Source of the DNA: Paraburkholderia bryophila
Lineage (GTDB): Bacteria > Pseudomonadota > Gammaproteobacteria > Burkholderiales > Burkholderiaceae
Length of the DNA: 64,000 nt
Assembly (NCBI RefSeq): GCF_013409255.1
Contig: NZ_JACCAS010000001.1
Location: forward strand, 1,674,001 to 1,738,000
Direction: 5' to 3'
The notes below the pieces were generated by a model. That model was not told the DNA's origin and did not search any database. It was given only the letters and a program-made list of their open reading frames with translations. Below, in pieces: positions 38,291 through 46,256 of this stretch (positions are counted from its first letter, which is position 1; the number at the start of each line of letters is the position of its first letter). Made by a program: the position numbers and the translations under genes.

Positions 38291-39841
38291 TTAGCCCTCG
38301 ACCACATCCAGATAATCTTCCGGACGCGTGCGGTCCTCGCCGCGCTGCATGCCGAACGCGCGCACCAGCAGGCTGACCACCACCGACACCACCAGGTTCA
38401 CGATCAGCGACCACACCGCCGCATACCCCGGAATCGCCAGACCGAACAGGTGAATCGTGAAGATCGAGCCCGCGAGCTTCAGCGAAATCGCCATCCACGT
38501 GCCGGTGGCGATACCGACTGCCCAGCCGGCCAGCAGGCCGCGATAGTCGAGCACGCGCGTGTACAGGCCGAGTACGATCGCCGGCAGCGTCTGGATGATC
38601 CAGATCCCGCCGAGCAGTTGCAACTGGATCGCGTACGTGAGCGGCAGCCCGAGAATGAACGCGACCGCGCCGACCTTCACGATCAGCGAGACCAACTTCG
38701 CGACATTGGTCTCCTGCTCGTTCGTCATGTTGCGATTCACGAACTCCTTATGGATGTTGCGTGTGTACAGGTTGGCCGCCGCGATCGACATGATCGCCGC
38801 CGGCACCAGCGCGCCGATGCCGATCGCCGCGAACGCCACGCCGACGAACCACGACGGGAAGAAGTGCAGGAACAGCGCCGGCACCGCGAAGTTCGGGCCG
38901 AACGCCTTGAAGTACGGCGCGAATTCCGGCATGTCCTTCACGCCCGAGGCCAACGCCATGAAGCCGAGCAGCGCGAGCAGGCCGAGCACCAGCGAATAAG
39001 CCGGCAGCATCGCCATGTTGCGGCGGATCGTGTTACCCGACTTCGACGACAGCACCGCGGTGATCGAGTGGGGATACAGGAACAGCGCGAGCGCCGAACC
39101 CACCGCTAGTGTGGCGTAGGCGCTATAGCCGTTCAGGCTCGACACGTCCGGCGCCTTCAGCAGCAGCTTGGCCGGCGGCACGACGCTGAAGATATGCCCG
39201 AAACCACCCAGTTGCGGCGGAATCACGATGATCGCAGCGAAGATCACGATGTAGATCAGGATGTCCTTCACGACCGCGATCATGGCCGGCGCACGCAGGC
39301 CCGAGGTGTACGTGTAGGCCGCCAGAATCGCGAACGCGATGATCAACGGCAGATCGCCGACAAAGCCCTTGGTGTCGAAACCGAGCGCGCCGATCACCAC
39401 TTCGATACCGACCAGCTGCAGCGCGATATACGGCATGGTCGCGACGATGCCGGTGACGGCGACCGCGAGAGCCAGCATACGGCTGCCGTAGCGGGCCGAC
39501 ACGAAGTCCGCCGATGTCACGTAGCCCTGACGTTTGGCGATGCTCCACAGTTTCGGGAACACGACGAACGCGAACGGATAGATCAGGATCGTGTACGGCA
39601 GCGCGAAGAAACCGGTTGCGCCCGCACCGAACACCAGCGCCGGCACGGCAATGAAGGTGTACGCGGTGTACAGGTCGCCGCCCAGCAGGAACCAGGTGAC
39701 GATAGTGCCGAAGCGCCGGCCGCCGAGGCCCCACTCTTCCAGATGGGCGAGATCGCCGCGCCGCCAGTGGGCCGCGACAAAGCCGAGAATCGTGACACCG
39801 ATGAAAAACAGCACGAAGACGAAAGTTGCGGTGGCGTTCAT
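38291..39841 (-). CDS. Sodium:solute symporter, MctP-like monocarboxylate transporter
   Basis: A 516-residue carrier with about 13 membrane helices, of the SSS family. Marks include GRRFGTIVTWFLLGGDLYTAYTFIAVPAL near the N-terminus, and a central ALFLYPHSITAVLSSK. This matches MctP transporters for lactate, pyruvate and related acids. Its ATG overlaps the stop of the DUF3311 gene by one base (TAATG), so the two are translationally coupled. Substrate range is inferred. Confidence 0.88.
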   Translation of the reverse strand: MNATATFVFVLFFIGVTILGFVAAHWRRGDLAHLEEWGLGGRRFGTIVTWFLLGGDLYTAYTFIAVPALVFGAGATGFFALPYTILIYPFAFVVFPKLWSIAKRQGYVTSADFVSARYGSRMLALAVAVTGIVATMPYIALQLVGIEVVIGALGFDTKGFVGDLPLIIAFAILAAYTYTSGLRAPAMIAVVKDILIYIVIFAAIIVIPPQLGGFGHIFSVVPPAKLLLKAPDVSSLNGYSAYATLAVGSALALFLYPHSITAVLSSKSGNTIRRNMAMLPAYSLVLGLLALLGFMALASGVKDMPEFAPYFKAFGPNFAVPALFLHFFPSWFVGVAFAAIGIGALVPAAIMSIAAANLYTRNIHKEFVNRNMTNEQETNVAKLVSLIVKVGAVAFILGLPLTYAIQLQLLGGIWIIQTLPAIVLGLYTRVLDYRGLLAGWAVGIATGTWMAISLKLAGSIFTIHLFGLAIPGYAAVWSLIVNLVVSVVVSLLVRAFGMQRGEDRTRPEDYLDVVEG

Positions 39842-40080
39842 TAGCGTGCGCCCCCTTGCGGACGGCCCGATGAGCGCGCCTTGGTCTTGAAGTACACGAG
39901 CGCCGTGATGACGGCGCTGATCAGCACCCACAGGAGCTGATACCAGTAGAAGAACGGGAAATCGAACAGTTGCGGTTCGACCTTGTTGTATGACGGCACC
40001 CAGATCATCGCGATCCAGGGCAACAGCAGCAACCAGAGCCAGTGCTTGCTGGCCTTGTTCGCGTCGGCGTCGTGAGCCAT
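39841..40080 (-). CDS. DUF3311 small membrane protein
   Basis: A 79-residue protein with two hydrophobic helices (WLWLLLLPWIAMIWVPSYN and WYQLLWVLISAVITALVYF) and the DUF3311 middle EPQLFDFPFFYWYQLLW. GAGGAG lies before the ATG. It is a usual small partner of SSS transporters, encoded just before the main gene, here with a one-base overlap. Confidence 0.9.
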   Translation of the reverse strand: MAHDADANKASKHWLWLLLLPWIAMIWVPSYNKVEPQLFDFPFFYWYQLLWVLISAVITALVYFKTKARSSGRPQGGAR

Positions 40081-40180
40081 GACGTCTCCTCTTCCCTATT
40101 ATTGAAATGTTGTTGGCCCGTGTTTGACGGGTGGTGGAACCCATTGCGGATAGCCACGGGCGCCCCGAAAGCTTCGAAAG

Positions 40181-40208
40181 AGTATAGGAGCCGCGAACAT
40201 GCGGTCAA
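40181..40208 (-). promoter_or_regulatory. Sigma-70 promoter of the DUF3311-mctP operon
   Basis: On the minus strand TTGACC, a 16-base spacer and TATACT, both five of six consensus. Transcription would start near 40174, giving a leader of about 95 bases. Confidence 0.65.
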
Positions 40209-40373
40209 GCAGGGACGACCCGAGGCGCGACCATGCTGCTGGGGCGCGCGGAGCGGCGATTTAGCGGAAACGAGGGGGTGCAGCGGACTAAAGAACCGTC
40301 GCATGAACGCAACGGGGAGGCGCGAAGCCTTGGGGAAGTCGAGCCAGCCTCAGCCGGCCCGACCTTTACAGCA

Positions 40374-41294
40374 TCAGATCACGAACGAGTCGCCCTTCTG
40401 GCCGGTCGATTCCTGCAGACCCTTGATCCACTTGCGCGCCGGCAAGCCGAGTTCCGCTTCGATCAGCTTCGCGCGCGCTTGCAGCGCCGTGAACGGCACG
40501 TCGAGCGCCGGGCCCGAGAACGCGATCGCAATGCGGTTGCCGTCGTGCACTTCCGGCAGCGCGATCACGCGGCCGTCGAAGGCTTCGTTCAGACGCTTCA
40601 TGTTGCGCACGAAGCTCGGATGATCGCCGAACAGGTTCACCGTCACCACGCCCGCATCGGTCAGGCACGCGCGCACCGCGCGGTAGAAGCCGACGCTGTC
40701 GAGCACCGGGCCGCGCGCGGTCGCGTCATAGACGTCGACCTGCAGCGCGCCGATCGTGCCGTGGTTGGCGCTGTCGTTGACGAAGTCCCACGCGTCGGTT
40801 TCGTGCACGGTCAGGCGTGCGTCGTCGTGCGGCAGTTCGAACATCGTGCGGGCGGCAATCACGACCGCCGGGTTCAGTTCCACCGCCTCGACCTTGGCGC
40901 GCTTCAGGAAACGGTACGCGAACTTGGTCAGCGCCGCCGCGCCCAGACCGAGCTGGACGACCCGCTTGGGCGTTTCGATGAACAGCAGCCAGGCCATCAT
41001 CTGCTGCGCATATTCGAGTTCGATGTGATCCGGCTTGCGCAGACGCATGGCGCCCTGCACCCATTCCGTGCCGAAATGCAGGAAGCGCACACCGCCTTCT
41101 TCGGAGAACGTCACCGGGGCGAAACGCGGCTTGCGCGGCGCTTCGATTTGCGGCGCGTCGTGCAGATCGTCGTCGTGCAACGCGCGCTTCTTGCTGCGCA
41201 CGACTTGCTGTTTGCCGCCGGTAGCAGCGGTATCGGCGTCGCGATGGCGGAAGGCGCGCGCTTCGGCCGAAGCGCGCTTGATCAATTTCGTCAT
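40374..41294 (-). CDS. Spermidine synthase-like methyltransferase-fold protein
   Basis: A 306-residue protein. The first 60 residues are basic and probably flexible. The rest is the Rossmann-like polyamine synthase fold: VQLGLGAAALTKFAYRF binds the nucleoside, AVELNPAVV is the acidic strand end, and LQVDVYDATARGPVLDS covers the active-site Asp. The N-terminal tetramer domain is reduced. An upstream GTG at 41318 would add eight residues. It may not make spermidine; many such genes are of unknown activity. Confidence 0.82.
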   Translation of the reverse strand: MTKLIKRASAEARAFRHRDADTAATGGKQQVVRSKKRALHDDDLHDAPQIEAPRKPRFAPVTFSEEGGVRFLHFGTEWVQGAMRLRKPDHIELEYAQQMMAWLLFIETPKRVVQLGLGAAALTKFAYRFLKRAKVEAVELNPAVVIAARTMFELPHDDARLTVHETDAWDFVNDSANHGTIGALQVDVYDATARGPVLDSVGFYRAVRACLTDAGVVTVNLFGDHPSFVRNMKRLNEAFDGRVIALPEVHDGNRIAIAFSGPALDVPFTALQARAKLIEAELGLPARKWIKGLQESTGQKGDSFVI

Positions 41295-41427
41295 GTGAGG
41301 ATGTCGCGCCAGAGGCACAATTTTTGGTCGAACGAGAGCATAGCATTCGCCGGACTGGCGTTACTTCACCGAAACCTGCTAGCCTCGGTTTCGGCGCTAC
41401 CAGCTTCATCACACAGGAACCGTAAGC

Positions 41428-42123
41428 ATGAGTCATATCCACTTCATCGGCGGAGAAAAAGGCGGCGTGGGCAAATCGCTCGTCGCGCGCGTGCTAGCCC
41501 AGTATTTCATCGATCGGAGCGTCTCTTTCGTGGGCTTCGATACCGACAGATCGCATGGCGCGCTGCTGCGGTTCTATGCCGACTTCGCCGCGCCTGCCGT
41601 TCTCGACCAGCATGACAGCCTCGATCCCGTCCTGGAATCGGCCATCGCGGAACCGCAGCGACGCATTGTGGTCGATCTCGCGGCCCAGACGCAGCAGGCG
41701 CTCGCCGGATGGCTCGACGATTCGGACGTATTCGGTTTTGCCGAGGAACACGGCCTCGCGCTAACGTGGTGGCACGTCATGGACACCGGGCGCGATTCGG
41801 TCGATCTGTTACGGCAATGGCTCGACGATTTCGGCGGACGCATCAAGCTGGTACTCGTGCTAAACGAAGTTCGCGGCGACCGCTTCGACATTCTGGAGGC
41901 ATCGGGCGAGCGCAAGCGGGCCGAAGCACTTGGCGCCAGCGTGATAACACTGCGCCACCTGCCCGATACGACGATGCAGAAGATCGATCGACAGAGCGCG
42001 AGCTTCTGGGCGGCAGTCAATCATCCGGACCGTGCCGCCACCGGGCTCGGCTTGCTGGAGCGCCAGCGCGTCAAGGTGTGGCTGCATCGCACTTATGCGC
42101 AACTGGACACGCTCGCCTTATAG
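41428..42123 (+). CDS. ParA/MinD-like P-loop ATPase (orphan)
   Basis: A 231-residue protein with the deviant Walker A KGGVGKS (residues 11-17) right at the start, as in ParA/MinD. FVGFDTDRSHGALLRFY follows, and RIVVDLAAQTQQAL is the Walker B region. No parB, cell-division or conjugation gene is adjacent. AGGAA lies eight bases before the ATG. It may belong to the plasmid mobilisation type of ParA; the role is unknown. Confidence 0.82.
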   Translation: MSHIHFIGGEKGGVGKSLVARVLAQYFIDRSVSFVGFDTDRSHGALLRFYADFAAPAVLDQHDSLDPVLESAIAEPQRRIVVDLAAQTQQALAGWLDDSDVFGFAEEHGLALTWWHVMDTGRDSVDLLRQWLDDFGGRIKLVLVLNEVRGDRFDILEASGERKRAEALGASVITLRHLPDTTMQKIDRQSASFWAAVNHPDRAATGLGLLERQRVKVWLHRTYAQLDTLAL

Positions 42124-42187
42124 ACGGATCCGACTTCTGCGCGGGGTGCATGAGAAGCATGCCCCCGCGGTCCGCCTGAGCGAGTAG

Positions 42188-42688
42188 TCAGGTTGCAGCT
42201 TTCAGGAGTTCCAATGGAACCTCAACGCGCATTTTGACGATCGAAGGCTTGAGCTCGCGTTCCGATAGGCAGTTGAGCCACACCTGCGTTGGAATCGCCC
42301 TATAGAAGCGCTTTTGGCCACCCGCCAGAAAGTCGGCCAATTCGACGACCTCTCCCGGATAGAGAAGCGCTGCGGCTTCTTGCGCTTCGTCTGGGTCAAC
42401 GACAGCGGCAGCCGTGCATTGAAGATAAAGGCAGCGCAGGTTGTTAGTCCCACGTTTGCGCGTTGAGTCAAAGAGCGTGAGGAAAACTCGTGGATTCTTT
42501 TCGATATTCTGCGAGTGGACCGCCTTGACCCATGATGACCAGTAGAGACTCAGACCTCCACGGGTCGCAGCCCAGACAGGGGTATTCCAGGGTTGCCCAT
42601 CGCTCTCGGTTGCGACGTTGAAATACGGCTGGCCACTCAACAACTCGACGGCTCGTGCTACGAGGTCCGCATTCGTGGGGTCGGTCAT
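42188..42688 (-). CDS. Pyridoxamine 5'-phosphate oxidase-like flavin protein
   Basis: A 166-residue split-barrel protein of the PNPOx-like type. Marks are PYFNVATESDGQPWNTPVWAA and LSLYWSSWVKAVHSQNIEKNPRVFLTLFD. AGGAG lies seven bases before the ATG. GC content and codon use look lower than the surroundings, which suggests recent arrival. These proteins bind flavin or F420 and reduce small molecules; the substrate is not known. Confidence 0.85.
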   Translation of the reverse strand: MTDPTNADLVARAVELLSGQPYFNVATESDGQPWNTPVWAATRGGLSLYWSSWVKAVHSQNIEKNPRVFLTLFDSTRKRGTNNLRCLYLQCTAAAVVDPDEAQEAAALLYPGEVVELADFLAGGQKRFYRAIPTQVWLNCLSERELKPSIVKMRVEVPLELLKAAT

Positions 42689-42867
42689 GGTGATTCTCCT
42701 GCAATCAAACCACTAATAGTCGGACGCTAACGTCCGGCCATCCACCATAGATACGAGGCCCAAACGCGCGTGCTTCCCCTCGATTCTGTTTTGATTCCAT
42801 CCTACTGCAAAGCGACCGTCCCACAACGCTCGCATTCGCCGTTGAGATCGGCCATTGAGAAACAACG

Positions 42868-43344
42868 TCAGGAAACAATCTCTCGCCAATGCGACAGTTT
42901 CTGATCGAAAGACAGTGTCGCATTCGCCGGACTAGACGAGGGCAGCACGAGCGTTTCATACCCCGCTTCGCCTATCACGTCCGCAAATCGCCCCGCCGTC
43001 TTGCCGTTGAAACACACCTTCTTCAGCAACGGCGCATGCTCGCGCAGCGCATCGAAGTCGTTCGGCTTCGCATTCCGGATCGCCGAATCGAGACTGCCTT
43101 CGCGATGGCACGCGGCGAGCACATCCCAGATGCCGATTCCGTGCTTCAACACGAGCTCGAGACGTGCGTCATAAGCGAGCGCATGCAATTGAGGCTCGCC
43201 AAGCACTTCGCCGAGCAACCGCCAGAACTGATTACGCGGATGCGCGTAATACTGCGTCGCGACCAGCGACGCTTCGCCGGGAAAGCTGCCCAGAATCAGC
43301 GTATGGGTATTCGTCGCGACGACGGGAGGAAAGCCACGCAGCAT
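42868..43344 (-). CDS. DNA-deoxyinosine/hypoxanthine glycosylase (UDG superfamily)
   Basis: A 158-residue protein of uracil-DNA-glycosylase fold: LILGSFPGEASLVATQYYAHPRNQFWRLLGEVLG carries the active-site motif, then WDVLAACHREGSLDSAI and LPSSSPANATLSFDQKLSHW near the end. This pattern is that of family 6 hypoxanthine glycosylases, which have Asn in place of the usual catalytic Asp. Its ATG shares a base with the ubiC stop (TGATG), so the two are coupled. Confidence 0.88.
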   Translation of the reverse strand: MLRGFPPVVATNTHTLILGSFPGEASLVATQYYAHPRNQFWRLLGEVLGEPQLHALAYDARLELVLKHGIGIWDVLAACHREGSLDSAIRNAKPNDFDALREHAPLLKKVCFNGKTAGRFADVIGEAGYETLVLPSSSPANATLSFDQKLSHWREIVS

Positions 43345-44081
43345 CAGCGGTCTCGTTCATTGGATGAACGCTCCACCGGCGGATCGTCTGACGGAACCTC
43401 CTTGGGGGCGTGCGCGCGTGAGACGGTGTGTTCAAGCGGACGGCCATGCTCGCGCACACGTGGATGCGCCGGGTGCGCTGTTTGGGCCGAGTTCGCGTCA
43501 TCAACGCGGGCCGAATCCATTGCCGCCAGATGCGACCACAGCGCGGGTAGAAAGCATTCGGTCACCATCAACGGCGCGCCATGACGCTCAAACACCGAGC
43601 GACGCGCGACCAGCGTATGCGGCGACGCCGTGGTCGCGGCAATTTCACGCGCCGCCAACCGGTACAACGGATGACGTTCGGTCAAGCGCCGGCTCACCAG
43701 CGCGGAACGCGCGACGCTGCTGTCGCTATACAGCAGCTCGGCCAGCGGCCGCGTGCGCAAACGCCGGGTGGCCTGCCACACGCCGACGCTCGCGACGAGC
43801 GGCGTCACGCTGTGCGCGGCGACGAACGGCACGCGGTCGACCGACAGCACCACTTCGCGAACCCACACCGGCGCGCGTGGCGCGAGGCCGAGCGCGGCGG
43901 ACTCGTCGGCCCACGGCAACGCGACGCTTTCACGCGTGACGCGCACCGCAACCGCACCGAGCGCACGCAGATGCGCGGTCAGCGAACCGCCGCGCGTCAG
44001 CCAGTCTTTCTGGGCGGCGCTGAAGCCGGGTAAAGGAGCAACGCGCCAGTGGGCGTCGGCGGCATCGAAACGGATAGGCAT
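43344..44081 (-). CDS. ubiC: Chorismate pyruvate-lyase with C-terminal extension
   Basis: First step of ubiquinone synthesis: chorismate to 4-hydroxybenzoate and pyruvate. The 245-residue protein carries the core [38 protein letters not shown] and the acidic residue Glu175 in [10 protein letters not shown]. coli UbiC is 165 residues; here about 57 extra C-terminal residues, polar and low-complexity, follow the core. It is coupled to the downstream glycosylase gene. Confidence 0.9.
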   Translation of the reverse strand: MPIRFDAADAHWRVAPLPGFSAAQKDWLTRGGSLTAHLRALGAVAVRVTRESVALPWADESAALGLAPRAPVWVREVVLSVDRVPFVAAHSVTPLVASVGVWQATRRLRTRPLAELLYSDSSVARSALVSRRLTERHPLYRLAAREIAATTASPHTLVARRSVFERHGAPLMVTECFLPALWSHLAAMDSARVDDANSAQTAHPAHPRVREHGRPLEHTVSRAHAPKEVPSDDPPVERSSNERDR

Positions 44082-44184
44082 GGTGTCGGATTATAGCGGC
44101 GCTGAGCGAGGAACCTGTGGCGGCCGCACCGTCTCCGTCTCTTCCCGCAGCGGTTTCCCCAAAACATCCAACCACGCGCCACGC

Positions 44185-45552
44185 TTACTGTTTGGAGGCC
44201 GGTATCGCCTGCAAGCGGGCCACCACCCGCTCGACCACCGGCGCCCAGTGCGCCGGCTGCGGCTGCCTGAACAGTTCGATCGAGTCGTACCAGGACTGCG
44301 TCTCCTCGGTGCCCCACGACCAATGCGACACGTGGTCGAGCATCGCAAGGACCGGGCGCCCGAGCGCGCCGCCCAGATGCAAGGGCGCGCTGTCGATCGT
44401 CACCAGCGCATCGAGCACGCCGAGATGCGCCGCCACGTCGTCGAAGCCGCTTTCATAGCCCGCCGTCAGATCGCACACGCGATAGCCTTGCGCGATCAGC
44501 GCCGCCACGTCCTCGTGACGGCCGGGCGTGAGCGGGTGGAACACGACATCCGGCAGCGTCAGCAGCGGAGCGAGCGCGGCAAGCGGAATCGATCGCTTCG
44601 CATCGCGCCGATGCGTCGGGCTGCCGGACCACACCAGACCGACGTGACGCTTCGCAGCTGGCGCACAGGCGTGGATCCGCTCGCGCCATGCGGCCATCTT
44701 CACGACATCGGCGTGCAGATACGGCGCGCCGCGTAGTTCGTCCGGCCGCAGGTCGAGCGCGAGCGGCAGGCTCATCATCGGCAAACCGTAGTCGGGCGTG
44801 CCGAGCGGGCCGTCCTCGATCGACACGCAATCCGCGTAAAAACGCGCGAACAGCGGTTGCAAGGCGCGCCGCACGGCCAGCACCAGGCGGCCGCCTTCGG
44901 CGTGCACGCGCGCGGCCATTCGCGGGACGAAACGAACCATCTGGATATCGTCGCCGCTCCCCTGCTCGCTATGCACGACGAGCGTTTTACCCGCCAGCGA
45001 TTCGCCCCGCCAGCGCGGACACAGCGCCGCCATCACCGTGACGATGTTGTTGGGCTCGCGGTCGACGCGCGCAAGCCGCGCCTCGAAGCGCAGCCATGCA
45101 CTCGCCCATGCGCCGCGCCGCAATTCCAGATCGGCCAGATCGACGGCCGCCTCGACCGTCGACGGATCGAGGGCCAGTGCCGCTCGCAACGCCACTTCGC
45201 TGGCGTCGTAACGCGCCTGCTCGGCCAGATACATGCCGATCGCCGCCGACACATGAGGATTGCCGGGCGCGGCGCGATCGACGGCGCGCATGGTGGCCTC
45301 CGCTGCGGCCGCGTCGTTGCATTGCCACTGTGCGTGACTGAGTTGCCAGGCCATTTCCGCATCTGCGGGATGGCGCGCGAGCCGCTCGCGGCAGATGCGT
45401 TCCACCGCCGGCCAGGCGCGAATCTCACGGAAGGCCAGCGCGAGTTGCAGCGGCAGCGCGGGATCTGACTCAGGGTTGAGCGCGTAGGCGCGCGCAAGCG
45501 CCGCGAGGCGCTCGGTCCGTGCGGGGGATGTGGTCAGGGCGGAATCGTGCAT
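44185..45552 (-). CDS. TPR-repeat glycosyltransferase-like protein
   Basis: A 455-residue protein. Residues about 20-170 are tetratricopeptide repeats (for example ADAEMAWQLSHAQWQCNDAAAAEATMR, read as two helices). The second half is a heptosyltransferase/GT-B-like fold: HSEQGSGDDIQMVRFVP, HVGLVWSGSPTHRRDAKRSI and a final VTIDSAPLHLGGALGRPVLAML. It resembles proteins that follow flagellin or surface-sugar loci, but no such locus is here. It precedes ubiC by 103 bases on the same strand. Confidence 0.82.
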   Translation of the reverse strand: MHDSALTTSPARTERLAALARAYALNPESDPALPLQLALAFREIRAWPAVERICRERLARHPADAEMAWQLSHAQWQCNDAAAAEATMRAVDRAAPGNPHVSAAIGMYLAEQARYDASEVALRAALALDPSTVEAAVDLADLELRRGAWASAWLRFEARLARVDREPNNIVTVMAALCPRWRGESLAGKTLVVHSEQGSGDDIQMVRFVPRMAARVHAEGGRLVLAVRRALQPLFARFYADCVSIEDGPLGTPDYGLPMMSLPLALDLRPDELRGAPYLHADVVKMAAWRERIHACAPAAKRHVGLVWSGSPTHRRDAKRSIPLAALAPLLTLPDVVFHPLTPGRHEDVAALIAQGYRVCDLTAGYESGFDDVAAHLGVLDALVTIDSAPLHLGGALGRPVLAMLDHVSHWSWGTEETQSWYDSIELFRQPQPAHWAPVVERVVARLQAIPASKQ

Positions 45553-45723
45553 GGGAACTCACGGGAAATGTCGACGCGCGAACGCGTCCTCGTTGAATAA
45601 GATCCGGCGCAAATGCGACCTAGAAGATTGCGATAAATCCTTCAGGCATCCGAATTTAGAATGCGGAAGAATAAGACAATTCCCCGTGATTACGTCTCAT
45701 AAACCAATCTCAATTTATGGTCG

Positions 45724-45752
45724 TTGATTATGTTTAGTTAGTTACCCATACT
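45724..45752 (+). promoter_or_regulatory. Putative promoter of the small repeat protein
   Basis: TTGATT, 17-base spacer, CATACT (each four of six consensus) in a clearly AT-richer stretch (about 45600-45820). The leader would be about 60 bases. Confidence 0.35.
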
Positions 45753-45823
45753 TATTCAGGTCAGCCAAACAGGCCATGCCTGGCGGCCGACATAATCGAT
45801 AATTAACACTACAGGAGTCACCC

Positions 45824-46093
45824 TTGAATACCGTCAACACGAAAGAAACGTCTGACCGAATTGCTCATCTGGCCGCGCTGGTTTTGCGGCGTTCGTCGGT
45901 TACGTTCACGGAGAAGGAACTCGCCGGTTCGGCGCTCGCGCAGCATCACACGTCGAAGCAGACTAGCCAGAAGATCGGCAGTCTGGCGGCAAAGGTACTG
46001 GCCGACCAGGCGTCCTGCCAGGAAGCCAAGGAACTGGCCGGCTGCGTGCTCTCGCAGGTCACGCATCTGAACGGCCCGGTTCCGGCCCGCTAA
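45824..46093 (+). CDS. Small protein with two internal repeats (hypothetical)
   Basis: An 89-residue soluble protein. The start is a TTG at 45824, decided by AGGAG seven bases upstream. Two near-repeats can be aligned: AALVLRRSSVTFTEKELAGSALAQ and AAKVLADQASCQEAKELAGCVLSQ, sharing AAxVL, KELAG and LxQ, with a short linker between. I recall similar small proteins in Burkholderia with no known role. It stands alone, between an AT-rich promoter region and a bidirectional terminator. Confidence 0.75.
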   Translation: MNTVNTKETSDRIAHLAALVLRRSSVTFTEKELAGSALAQHHTSKQTSQKIGSLAAKVLADQASCQEAKELAGCVLSQVTHLNGPVPAR

Positions 46094-46111
46094 GGTTCGC
46101 GCTCGCCGGCG

Positions 46112-46159
46112 CACTTGCAAGCTCACTTGCAAGCTCACTTGCCGGCGCACTTGCCAAGC
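46112..46159. repeat. Four 12-bp tandem repeats
   Basis: CACTTGCAAGCT twice, then CACTTGCCGGCG and CACTTGCCAAGC. It lies 18 bases after the stop of the small repeat protein and before the terminator, so it would be in the 3' end of that mRNA. Confidence 0.8.
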
Positions 46160-46187
46160 CTCGCTCTGCTGTTCGGGCGCGGCCAAA

Positions 46188-46217
46188 AAAATGCGCTGCC
46201 TTTCGGCAGCGCATTTT
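46188..46217. terminator. Bidirectional terminator between small gene and htpG
   Basis: A 13-bp stem AAAATGCGCTGCC with GGCAGCGCATTTT, loop TTTC, A-rich on one side and T-rich on the other. It serves both convergent genes. Confidence 0.93.
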
Positions 46218-46256
46218 TCAACGCCCAGCGTCAACTACACGCCAGTCAGATCGCAC

